Positions 7,143 to 12,986 of a stretch of 12,986 nt of DNA are shown here, piece after piece (position 1 is the first letter of the stretch; each line of letters opens with the position of its first letter). The translations under genes and the position numbers were made by a program. This stretch comes from Calditerrivibrio sp. GTDB lineage: Bacteria; Chrysiogenota; Deferribacteres; Deferribacterales; Calditerrivibrionaceae. Location of the stretch: positions 1-12,986 of the forward strand of contig JAIWOA010000105.1 in the NCBI GenBank assembly GCA_020217115.1, in the 5' to 3' direction. Below the pieces are notes generated by a model, which did no database searches, had not been told where the DNA came from, and saw only the letters and a list, made by a program, of their open reading frames with translations.

Positions 7143-7985
7143 ATGGATAATAAGCTTTTTGAGAGATCTGCAGAAGAGATTTTGAAGGCGGGAGCTATAA
7201 TTATTACAGCTGGCGCAGGTATGGGTGTTGACTCAGGACTTCCAGATTTTAGAGGTGACAGGGGGTTCTGGAATGCGTATCCGATGTATGAACGCCTTGG
7301 TCTTAACTTCATTGATTGTGCTAATCCTGTTCATTTTGAAAGGGATCCCTTCTTTGGATGGGGATTTTATGGTCATAGACTCAACCTCTACAGGAGAACA
7401 GTACCCCATAGAGGCTTTGGGATTGTGTTGAATTGGATAAAATCTATGAATAAAAAATATTTTGTAGTTACTTCAAATGTGGATGGACAATTTCAAAAGG
7501 CAGGTTATGAGGAGGATAAAATCTATGAAATCCACGGTTCTATTCACTATTTACAATGTGTAGAACCATGTTCGCAGGATATATGGGAAAACAATTTAGA
7601 ATTAGAAGTGGATCTTGAAACGATGAGGTCAAAAACTATACCAAAATGTAGGAATTGCCACCGTGTAGCAAGACCAAACATACTGATGTTTGGTGATTAC
7701 GGCTGGTTAGGTGAAAGAAGTTCCCTTCAGCATCGTAGATTTGATGAATTTATGGGCAGAATAAAAGATGAAAGGATTGTAATAATAGAGGTAGGAGCTG
7801 GAACTGCTATCCCCTCTATAAGGCATATGAGTGAGAGTTTATGCCATAGGTATGATGGATTTCTTATAAGGATAAATCTAAGGGAGTCCTTTATTCCTTC
7901 TTCCATATCTGAAAAGGGGATCGGTTTTTCTGATGGTGCAGCAAGTGTAATTGAAAAGATAGACAGATTTATCAATGTTAAATAG
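7143..7985 (+). CDS. Sir2-family (sirtuin) NAD-dependent deacylase-like protein, divergent subfamily
   Basis: A 280-aa sirtuin-fold protein expected to bind NAD+. Seen: NAD-binding GAGMGVDSGLPDFRG (24-38, in place of the usual GAGIS-x2-SGIPDFR), SNVDGQFQKAG (111-121, in place of QN(I/V)DxLH-x2-AG), catalytic-position His131 in IHGSIH, a four-Cys zinc site C139/C143 (CxxxC) and C169/C172 (CxxC), ARPNILMFGD (176-185), and GAGTAIPSIR (218-227) for ribose binding. The start is decided by the ribosome binding site: GGAG at 7133-7136 sits 6 nt before the ATG at 7143, while the in-frame TTG at 7131 overlaps that site. Known sirtuins remove acyl groups from lysines; the changed motifs leave the substrate open. 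The stop lies inside the next gene (11-bp overlap), indicating a two-gene operon with the membrane protein. Confidence 0.88.
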   Translation: MDNKLFERSAEEILKAGAIIITAGAGMGVDSGLPDFRGDRGFWNAYPMYERLGLNFIDCANPVHFERDPFFGWGFYGHRLNLYRRTVPHRGFGIVLNWIKSMNKKYFVVTSNVDGQFQKAGYEEDKIYEIHGSIHYLQCVEPCSQDIWENNLELEVDLETMRSKTIPKCRNCHRVARPNILMFGDYGWLGERSSLQHRRFDEFMGRIKDERIVIIEVGAGTAIPSIRHMSESLCHRYDGFLIRINLRESFIPSSISEKGIGFSDGAASVIEKIDRFINVK

Positions 7986-9267
7986 TCAATTAACATACAG
8001 AAAGATATTTATTTTTTGGTTACCTCTATTATCTACATGGATGATGATGGCTGTTGAAGGCCCATATATTGCTGCTGTGATAGGTAGACTTCCAGAGGTG
8101 AAAGAAAATCTTGCAGGGTATAGTATAGCCTATTCTGTGGGCCTTTTAGTGGAGTCCCCCATAATTATGCTTATGAGTGCATCTACTGCTCTGGTAAACT
8201 CTAAAGAGTCCTACATAAAGTTGAGAAATTTTACTTTTATGTTGATAAGTTTCCTCACTATCATAATCATTATAATACTTATAAAACCTGTATTTAACTT
8301 TGTATTTTCTGATATATTAGGTATTAATGAGAAGATATTAAAGATAGTTTATCCTGCCCTTGTAGGGTTAATTCCATGGTCTGGTGCCATAGGTTACAGA
8401 AGATTTTATCAGGGGATAATTATAAAACATGGAAAAACAAAGCATGTAGCATTTGGCACAACGGTAAGATTGTTTACTATAGTTTTTGGTGCAATAATTT
8501 TATCCAGATATACAACTTTAAAAAGTGCAGTACTTGGTGCAGTTACATTAAGTTTAGCTGTAATAGCTGAAGCAGCTATTACAAGGTTTTTTGCATCTCA
8601 ATCGATAAGGAATGTTTGTTTGAAAAGTGATAGTTCAGGTCTATCTTATGGCAATATAGCATCATTCTATTTCCCTATGGCTATCACACCTCTTATTGCA
8701 TTGTCTGTTCCACCGATGACCACATTTTTTCTTTTAAAGGGTAAAAATCCTATGGAGTCTGTAGCTGTAATGCCAGTATTAAATTCTCTCACATTTGTTT
8801 TTAGAGCTGTGGGATTGTCTTTTCAAGAGGTATCTATTGCACTAATGGACAAAGAGAATAAAAACTTCATCAAAATAAGAAATTTTGTCAGGGGATTGAT
8901 TGTATTTAATCTTGTTTCCTACGGTATGATAAGTTTTACACCTTTATCACATTTCTATTTTGAAATTGTCTCAGGCTTGACACCTGATCTTTCTGAGACA
9001 GCTATAATCCCGGCAAGGATCTTGACCTTCATACCACCACTTACAGTACTTCTCGCATTTCAGAGATCAATAATAGTAAAAAGTGGTAATACAGTTTCCA
9101 TGACTGTTGCAACTATGATAGAGGTTTTTGTCGCATTTTCTATACTTTTTCTTATACCTTTACTGGATATTCAGGGTGTTGTATTGGCGAGCCTTGCTCT
9201 ATTAATAGGAAGAATTTGTGGAAATACCTACCTATATTTTGTTACAATAAAAATTGCTAAAAGATAG
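7975..9267 (+). CDS. Polytopic membrane transporter, MATE/ANKH-like (MVF superfamily)
   Basis: A 430-aa very hydrophobic inner-membrane protein with about 12 predicted transmembrane helices, starting near residues 11-30, 48-70, 85-110, 120-140, 152-172, 175-200, 220-248, 255-280, 292-315, 345-368, 375-400 and 402-425. The N-terminal segment with GYSIAYS and ALVNSK, and the later RRFYQGIIIKHGKTK, recall the animal ANKH (progressive ankylosis) family and its bacterial relatives. The general plan fits MATE/MVF exporters. There is no signal peptide or soluble domain. The ATG lies within the last codons of the sirtuin gene with only a weak ribosome binding site, suggesting translational coupling. 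The substrate cannot be read; ANKH exports citrate/ATP-type anions and MATE proteins export cationic drugs. It converges with coaE with a 9-bp gap and no visible terminator. Confidence 0.75.
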   Translation: MLNSQLTYRKIFIFWLPLLSTWMMMAVEGPYIAAVIGRLPEVKENLAGYSIAYSVGLLVESPIIMLMSASTALVNSKESYIKLRNFTFMLISFLTIIIIIILIKPVFNFVFSDILGINEKILKIVYPALVGLIPWSGAIGYRRFYQGIIIKHGKTKHVAFGTTVRLFTIVFGAIILSRYTTLKSAVLGAVTLSLAVIAEAAITRFFASQSIRNVCLKSDSSGLSYGNIASFYFPMAITPLIALSVPPMTTFFLLKGKNPMESVAVMPVLNSLTFVFRAVGLSFQEVSIALMDKENKNFIKIRNFVRGLIVFNLVSYGMISFTPLSHFYFEIVSGLTPDLSETAIIPARILTFIPPLTVLLAFQRSIIVKSGNTVSMTVATMIEVFVAFSILFLIPLLDIQGVVLASLALLIGRICGNTYLYFVTIKIAKR

Positions 9268-9276
9268 AGCTACTAT

Positions 9277-9909
9277 TTAATTTTTTTGATGTTTTATTCC
9301 GTAATTTATCTTTTTTATAAGTTCAAATACTCTTTTTACCTCATTTTGTGTGTAAATCAGATCTTTTGAGTTATCTATTACAAAATTTGCATACTTTAAT
9401 TTTTCTTCATAGCTCATCTGGGCATCTATAATCCTCTTTGCTTCATCCTCAGATATATTATCCCTTTGGACAACTCTTTTTATCTGTGTGTCTTTGTCAA
9501 GATACACAAGAATTATTCCATCAAATCTATTGTATGTCCCTTTTTCAATTATCAAAGCTGCTTGAGTGATGATTATCCCCCTGTCATCCTTCCCTTTTAT
9601 CTCCCCAACAAGCTTTTTCTCATATTCTAAGATTTTAGGATGTACTATTGATTCGAGTAACAAACGTTTATTTTGATCATTAAAAACGATCTTTTTTAAT
9701 TTCCCTCTGTTTATCTCACCGTTATCATCCAGCACATCTGGAAAATTTTCAATAATATCTTTGTATGCAGAACCACCCTTTGCCATTACTATTCTGCTGA
9801 TATTATCAGCGTCTATTGTATAACAGCCCAGTTCTTCAAAGAATTTTGCTATTGTTGATTTCCCGGTTGCAATTCCACCCGTGAGACCAAGATATCGTAA
9901 CTCTTTCAT
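9277..9909 (-). CDS. coaE: Dephospho-CoA kinase
   Basis: Catalyses the last step of coenzyme A synthesis, ATP-dependent 3'-phosphorylation of dephospho-CoA, in the cytoplasm. It is 210 aa, typical. Seen: P-loop GLTGGIATGKST (8-19, Lys17), IDAD (32-35) with the catalytic-region aspartates, HPKI (about 107-110) of the CoA domain, and the lid-region VVQRDNISEDEAKRI (126-140) with Arg and Asp typical of the family. The ATG overlaps the stop of the cysteine-cluster gene as ATGA, so translation is probably coupled. The gene is last in the FAH/YkgJ/CoaE run and faces the transporter gene end-on. It is presumably essential. Confidence 0.96.
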   Translation of the reverse strand: MKELRYLGLTGGIATGKSTIAKFFEELGCYTIDADNISRIVMAKGGSAYKDIIENFPDVLDDNGEINRGKLKKIVFNDQNKRLLLESIVHPKILEYEKKLVGEIKGKDDRGIIITQAALIIEKGTYNRFDGIILVYLDKDTQIKRVVQRDNISEDEAKRIIDAQMSYEEKLKYANFVIDNSKDLIYTQNEVKRVFELIKKINYGIKHQKN

Positions 9910-10151
9910 TTTAAACCATAGATTTTTTGAATAATATAAACTTTTTCTTCAATGGAACATGTGGAGATTAGTTCGCAGATTTCATCTGGCTTGAATGAAC
10001 GACATACCTGAGGTCTATTTTCATAGTCACCACATTTCCCATCTACAGTAAGATGGGGGCATCTAACCCCCGCAGGTTTATTTAATGTTGAAATATCATA
10101 GGCTATACAGCATGCCCCGCACATGTGGCATTTAATTTCATTGTTTGACAT
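9906..10151 (-). CDS. YkgJ-family cysteine-cluster protein (putative Zn/Fe-chelating)
   Basis: A small 81-aa cytoplasmic protein with nine cysteines. The N-terminal C8-x2-C11-G-x-C14-C15 is followed by C31-P-x-L, C40-x-D-Y-x3-R-P-x2-C50, then C59 and C65. The CxxCGxCC ... C-P-x-L ... C ... RPxxC arrangement is the YkgJ/YcgN-type family signature, described as a zinc- or iron-chelating domain. The biological role is not known. Its 5' end overlaps the stop of the FAH-family gene by 14 bp and its 3' end overlaps coaE by 4 bp. Expression is thus tied to both, with only a poor ribosome binding site of its own. It could protect, metallate or modify a partner protein, but nothing here identifies the partner. 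Confidence 0.85.
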   Translation of the reverse strand: MSNNEIKCHMCGACCIAYDISTLNKPAGVRCPHLTVDGKCGDYENRPQVCRSFKPDEICELISTCSIEEKVYIIQKIYGLK

Positions 10152-10893
10152 AGTTTCTTAGTACCCCTATCCCCTCTAATTCAACCTCTACCGTGTCACC
10201 TATATTCATGGGACCTACTCCAGAAGGTGTCCCTGTAGCAATTACATCACCTGGCAAAAGGGTCATTACATTTGAAATAAAGCTAATAAGTTGGTATACA
10301 TTGTGTATCATATCCTTTGTTGTTCCATTTTGTTTTATTTCCCCATTTAACCTGGTTATTACCCTTAAATTTAGTGGGTCCACCTCTGTTTCTATAACAG
10401 GTCCTATGGGACAAAATGTATCGAAGGATTTTGCTCTGGTAAACTTATTTTCCTTTCTTTGGATATCTCTAGCTGTTACATCATTTACACATGTAAAACC
10501 TAATATATAATCTTTCGCTTGATCTGGAGTCACAGATTTACATTTTTTAGCTATGACAACTCCAAGTTCACCTTCATAGTGAACCTCTTTACTTGAATTT
10601 GGGTATATTATATCTTCTTCAGTTGAAATGACAGCTGTGGATGGTTTCATAAATATTAGTGGTTCTTCTGGGACTTCATTACCCAATTCCTTTGCATGTT
10701 CAGCATAGTTTCTGCCTACACACACAACCTTAGATGGCAGAATAGGTGTGAGAATTTTAACAGATTCTAATGGATATTCATGATCGGTTATGGCATAACC
10801 TGTGAAAAATGAACCGATAACCTCTTTTATTTTATTGTTTTCTAAGAGACCCTTTTTTTCCTCTTTACCTATTGCAAACCTGCAAAGTTTCAT
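10138..10893 (-). CDS. Fumarylacetoacetate hydrolase (FAH) family protein, FAHD1/oxaloacetate-decarboxylase-like
   Basis: A 251-aa metal-dependent enzyme of the FAH superfamily. A short N-terminal DUF2437-like region (about 1-50) precedes the FAH domain. Seen: VCVGRNYAEHAKEL (57-70), whose His66 and Glu69 match the HxxE lid dyad of FAHD1-type enzymes; the metal ligands E107 and E109 in HYEGELG and D138 in VNDVTARD; RAKSFDTFCPIGP (153-165) with Lys155; and GTPSGVGP (221-228). Family members cleave or decarboxylate 2-oxo/enol dicarboxylates such as oxaloacetate, acylpyruvates and hydroxyhepta-dienedioate. No aromatic-catabolism gene is nearby, so oxaloacetate or acylpyruvate metabolism is the likelier guess. 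A strong GGAGG 7 nt upstream fixes the start. It is the first gene of the FAH/YkgJ/coaE run. Confidence 0.88.
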   Translation of the reverse strand: MKLCRFAIGKEEKKGLLENNKIKEVIGSFFTGYAITDHEYPLESVKILTPILPSKVVCVGRNYAEHAKELGNEVPEEPLIFMKPSTAVISTEEDIIYPNSSKEVHYEGELGVVIAKKCKSVTPDQAKDYILGFTCVNDVTARDIQRKENKFTRAKSFDTFCPIGPVIETEVDPLNLRVITRLNGEIKQNGTTKDMIHNVYQLISFISNVMTLLPGDVIATGTPSGVGPMNIGDTVEVELEGIGVLRNYVKQ

Positions 10894-10922
10894 ACTTATG
10901 CCTCCATAGATTTAATAAAAAA

Positions 10923-10950
10923 GATATATCATAAAGAAATATTTATGCAA
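10923..10950 (-). promoter_or_regulatory. Candidate promoter of the FAH/YkgJ/coaE operon
   Basis: Reading minus, TTGCAT (10950-10945) and TATATC (10928-10923, preceded by TGA as an extended -10) are spaced 16 bp. Transcription would start about 20-25 nt before the FAH-gene ATG. The site lies between that ATG and the upstream operon's terminator, where a promoter is required. The hexamers are only moderate matches. Confidence 0.35.
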
Positions 10951-10972
10951 GAAAAAGCTTTATGGATAACAA

Positions 10973-11003
10973 TAAAAAAGGGGTTGAACTAAAACAACCC
11001 CTT
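10973..11003 (-). terminator. Rho-independent terminator of the Fe-S operon
   Basis: A perfect 9-bp stem, AAGGGGTTG (10978-10986) against CAACCCCTT (10995-11003), encloses an 8-nt loop and, on the minus strand, is followed by a T run (complement of 10974-10979). It sits 24 bp after the rubredoxin-like stop codon and before the FAH promoter, closing the iscS/iscU/nfu/rubredoxin transcript. The tract on the other side (plus-strand sense) has no T run, so it is one-directional. Confidence 0.9.
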
Positions 11004-11027
11004 ATGGTTCACTACTGGATGATAAAT

Positions 11028-11144
11028 TCAAGATTTCTTTATTTTTTTGAAATTTGTTTCATCTGCTCCACATACCGGACACTTCTTAGGTGGTTTTTCA
11101 CCACTATAAACATATTCACAGACTATACATTTGAATTTTTCCAT
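11028..11144 (-). CDS. 38-aa rubredoxin-like protein (rubrerythrin C-terminal type)
   Basis: A tiny protein of 38 aa, MEKFKCIVC ... KKCPVCGADETNF. It has two CxxC knuckles, C6/C9 and C22/C25, and the aromatic/PPKKCPVCG pattern of the one-iron rubredoxin-like domain found at the C-terminus of rubrerythrins. Here it stands alone, without a diiron domain. It presumably binds one Fe (or Zn) and could carry electrons or buffer iron. Its ATG shares one base with the nfu stop (TAATG), with AGGTGG about 10 nt upstream, and the terminator follows. It is therefore the last gene of the Fe-S operon, which suggests a role in cluster assembly, iron supply or electron donation (inference). At this length it is easily missed by gene callers. 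Confidence 0.8.
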   Translation of the reverse strand: MEKFKCIVCEYVYSGEKPPKKCPVCGADETNFKKIKKS

Positions 11145-11371
11145 TAGAAAGAAACCACCTCTTTTATTTCTGGGATTTCATCCTTAAGTCTCATTTCAAT
11201 TCCATGTTTTAACGTCATTGTACTGAATGGACAGCTGCCACATGCTCCTGTAAGCTGAACCTTCACAATACCATCATCAGTTACACCCAAAAGTTCAACA
11301 TCTCCTCCATCTGCTTGAAGAGTTGGTCTAACTTTCTTTAAAACTTCTTCTACTCTCTCTTTAAGTGTCAT
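11144..11371 (-). CDS. NifU C-terminal (Nfu) domain Fe-S carrier protein
   Basis: A stand-alone 75-aa Nfu domain that would bind a [4Fe-4S] cluster, usually bridging a dimer, and hand it to apoproteins. Seen: the family start [25 protein letters not shown] (one helix plus strand, residues 6-30) and the cluster motif ACGSCPFS with C44 and C47, followed by [10 protein letters not shown] (53-62). It lacks the N-terminal A-type domain of NfuA and the IscU domain of NifU; the IscU domain is encoded as a separate gene 20 bp upstream. AGGAG lies just before the ATG. The stop overlaps the rubredoxin-like gene's start. Together with the two upstream genes this is a split-NifU style arrangement. Confidence 0.94.
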   Translation of the reverse strand: MTLKERVEEVLKKVRPTLQADGGDVELLGVTDDGIVKVQLTGACGSCPFSTMTLKHGIEMRLKDEIPEIKEVVSF

Positions 11372-11391
11372 TTCATTCTCCTAAATATGTT

Positions 11392-11832
11392 TTAGTGTTT
11401 TACTCTATTTTTTATCTTTTCTTTCATCTGATCAACAATGGAAGGATCTTTCCCTTCTCTTGTATAGTAATCTTTTAAAGCGGCTTCTATCGCTTCTTCT
11501 GCCATTACAGAACAGTGTATTTTTGCAGGTGGAAGTCCATCAAGGGCTTCAACAATAGCTTGATTTGTGAGCTCTAAAACCTCTTCAACAGATTTACCCT
11601 TTAAAAGCTCTGTAGCCATAGAGCTTGAAGCTATCGCAGCTCCACAACCAAAAGTCTTGAATTTTACATCTTCAATTATACCTTCTTTGCTCACCTTGAA
11701 AAAAAGCTTCATAACATCGCCACAAGCTGGGTTTCCCACTTCACCAACTGCGTTTGCATCTTCAATTTCCCCCATATTCCTTGGGTTCATAAAATGATCC
11801 ATAACTTTATCACTGTATGGTCCTTTAGCCAT
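11392..11832 (-). CDS. iscU: Fe-S cluster scaffold protein IscU (NifU N-terminal type)
   Basis: A cytoplasmic scaffold on which [2Fe-2S]/[4Fe-4S] clusters are built from sulfur delivered by the cysteine desulfurase. It is 146 aa, slightly longer than E. coli IscU because of a charged C-terminal extension (from about residue 124). Seen: the three cluster cysteines C37 (in NPACGD), C63 (in FGCGAA) and C107 (in KIHCSVMAEEAI), and the conserved Asp39. LPPAK (100-104) corresponds to the LPPVK motif that HscA recognises. It has an excellent AGGAGG ribosome binding site at 11842-11837 in the 14-bp gap after the iscS-like gene. All canonical residues are present, in contrast to its upstream partner. 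No hscA or hscB is in the window. Confidence 0.95.
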   Translation of the reverse strand: MAKGPYSDKVMDHFMNPRNMGEIEDANAVGEVGNPACGDVMKLFFKVSKEGIIEDVKFKTFGCGAAIASSSMATELLKGKSVEEVLELTNQAIVEALDGLPPAKIHCSVMAEEAIEAALKDYYTREGKDPSIVDQMKEKIKNRVKH

Positions 11833-11846
11833 AAATCCTCCTTTAA

Positions 11847-12986
11847 TTATTTTTTATAATAGGGCGACATCTCGCATAATCTGTTTACTATGCCTGGAGT
11901 CATCTCTATTACTTTATCTATTTCCTCTTCTGTTGTGTATTTAGACATTGAAAATGTTATAGAACCAGCACATATATCATTTGGTACACCTATAGCTGTT
12001 AATACATGGGATGCAGCAAGATCATCCTCATCTTCAGCTAATATGTTTGAAGAACAAGCTGACCCACTTGCAGCGCATACACCTTTTAAAGCATACCAAA
12101 GCAAAAGGGATTCCCCTTCTATATACTCTATCCAGAAACTTACATGTCCGGGTAGTCTATCCTTTTCATCACCCGTTATATGCAGGAAAGGGAACATCTT
12201 TTTTAAATTATCAATAAGTTTATCCCTTAAAGCAACCATACGTGGAGCATATGTAGCCATCTCCTCATTTGCTATCCTTGCTGCTTCACCAAGGGCAACA
12301 ATGCCGGGTACGTTTTCAGAGCCACTTCTAAATCCATTTTCTTGAAAACCACCATCAAATAAAGGTGATAGATGTACCCCATTTCTAACGTACAATGCAG
12401 CTGTACCTCTTGGTGCATAAAAGTTTTGACCAGCTATAGATAGGAGATCACATTTAAATTTTTTGACATCTACATCAATATGCCCCGTAGAAGCTATAGC
12501 ATCAACGTGAAAAAGTACCCCTTTCTCTTTACAAAGGTTACCTATCTTTTCAATATCCTGCACAACTCCTATCTCTGGATTTGCATGCATTATTGACACA
12601 ACAAGTGTATCTTCCGTTATAGATCTTTTTAAAGATTCCAGATCTATTTTCCCATTATTGTCTACGCGAAGCTTAGTTGTCCTATAACCTTTGTTTGCAA
12701 GCTTTGCACAGCAGTTTTGAATGGAAAAATGCTCTATTTCAGAAATTATGATATGCTTTTTCCCTTCGTATTTAAAACTCTCTGCCAGCCCTTTTATTGC
12801 AAGGTTATTTGATTCTGTACCGCATGAAGTAAATACTATTTCATCCTCTTCAGCATTTATTAATGATGCAACATTTTTTCGTGCTTCGTTTATAGCTTCA
12901 AAGGAATCTCTTCCGAGGGGATAAAAATGTGCACTTGGGTTACCATACTTTTCTGTAAGGTATATAAGCATCTTATCGACAACTCT
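11847..12986 (-). CDS. IscS/NifS-like cysteine desulfurase homologue lacking the PLP lysine (5' end outside the window)
   Basis: Homologue of PLP-dependent cysteine desulfurase, open to the right edge. The Met at 12971 is internal: upstream codons read RVVDK, matching the family's DPRVxxKM segment, so about 15-20 N-terminal residues are missing. Numbering from that Met, the protein aligns almost without gaps to E. coli IscS. Retained: T52 (IscS T76), H81 (H104, PLP stacking), D157 (D180), and the Cys-loop SGSACSS with C306 (C328). Replaced: P132 (N155), A160 (Q183), A180 (S203), Q182 (H205), N183 in place of the Schiff-base lysine K206 (codon 12425-12423), and T339 (substrate-binding R356). 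Ordinary desulfurase chemistry therefore looks impossible or needs non-covalent PLP. The intact frame, the conserved remainder and the iscU 14 bp downstream argue for a maintained protein: a sulfide-using or structural partner of IscU, or an unusual desulfurase. Confidence 0.9.
   Translation of the reverse strand, partial: RVVDKMLIYLTEKYGNPSAHFYPLGRDSFEAINEARKNVASLINAEEDEIVFTSCGTESNNLAIKGLAESFKYEGKKHIIISEIEHFSIQNCCAKLANKGYRTTKLRVDNNGKIDLESLKRSITEDTLVVSIMHANPEIGVVQDIEKIGNLCKEKGVLFHVDAIASTGHIDVDVKKFKCDLLSIAGQNFYAPRGTAALYVRNGVHLSPLFDGGFQENGFRSGSENVPGIVALGEAARIANEEMATYAPRMVALRDKLIDNLKKMFPFLHITGDEKDRLPGHVSFWIEYIEGESLLLWYALKGVCAASGSACSSNILAEDEDDLAASHVLTAIGVPNDICAGSITFSMSKYTTEEEIDKVIEMTPGIVNRLCEMSPYYKK

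Noticed and set aside
7088..7312. 74-codon minus-strand ORF directly upstream of the methyltransferase
   Set aside because: It lies opposite the conserved sirtuin NAD-binding region and has no recognisable domain; it is a shadow frame.
9268..9276. Possible bidirectional terminator between the transporter gene and coaE
   Set aside because: The gap is 9 bp and the surrounding sequence has only a T-rich run without a stable stem.
10962..11147. 61-codon plus-strand ORF over the terminator and the rubredoxin-like gene
   Set aside because: It crosses a clear terminator hairpin, and its opposite strand encodes a protein with an exact rubredoxin-type CxxC pair pattern.
12969..12971. ATG at 12971 as the true start of the iscS-like gene
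   Set aside because: The frame stays open to the window edge, and the upstream codons (RVVDK) match the conserved cysteine desulfurase segment before this Met, so it is an internal residue.
11847..12986. The lysine-less iscS-like gene as a pseudogene
   Set aside because: There is no frameshift or stop, the other IscS motifs and the Cys loop are kept, and it is tightly packed with iscU and a good ribosome binding site, so a maintained variant is more likely.

Overview
The window is an AT-rich stretch of a bacterial chromosome. It is densely packed with housekeeping and accessory metabolic genes, mostly on the minus strand, with short intergenic gaps and many stop/start overlaps. Anaerobe-type genes (HypF for NiFe-hydrogenase maturation, an ISC-type Fe-S cluster operon, a rubredoxin-like protein), low GC and overall protein flavour suggest an anaerobic or microaerophilic, possibly thermophilic bacterium of the Deferribacterota type. 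That placement is an impression from the proteins, not a phylogenetic result. No tRNA, rRNA, CRISPR array, insertion sequence or phage gene was seen.

Layout, left to right. (1) 1-2938, minus: biosynthetic arginine decarboxylase (speA), followed through an ATGA stop/start overlap by a UvrD/PcrA-type helicase that runs off the left edge. (2) 2939-3278: a 340-bp, very AT-rich divergent promoter region with candidate promoters for speA and for the IclR gene, three related quasi-palindromic sequences spaced exactly 51 bp apart, and an inverted repeat at the expected start of the IclR transcript. (3) 3279-4064, plus: IclR-family regulator, whose end overlaps the end of the convergent hypF by 26 bp. 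(4) 4039-7087, minus: a TrmN6/YfiC-like methyltransferase followed by hypF. (5) 7143-9267, plus: a divergent sirtuin and, overlapping it by 11 bp, a 12-TM MATE/ANKH-like membrane protein. (6) 9277-10893, minus: a compact overlapping run of a fumarylacetoacetate-hydrolase-family enzyme, a YkgJ-type cysteine-cluster protein and dephospho-CoA kinase (coaE). (7) 10973-12986, minus: an Fe-S assembly operon, iscS-like > iscU > nfu domain > 38-aa rubredoxin-like protein, closed by a good Rho-independent terminator.

The most notable observation is in the Fe-S operon. The NifS/IscS homologue keeps the fold, the Cys-loop cysteine, the PLP-stacking His and the PLP-pyridine Asp. It has lost the Schiff-base lysine (K to N) and, by alignment to E. 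coli IscS, also N155 (to P), Q183 (to A), S203 (to A), H205 (to Q) and the substrate-carboxylate arginine R356 (to T). The frame is intact and the protein sits directly upstream of an IscU with all its ligands. It therefore looks like a maintained, re-purposed cysteine desulfurase rather than a decayed gene.
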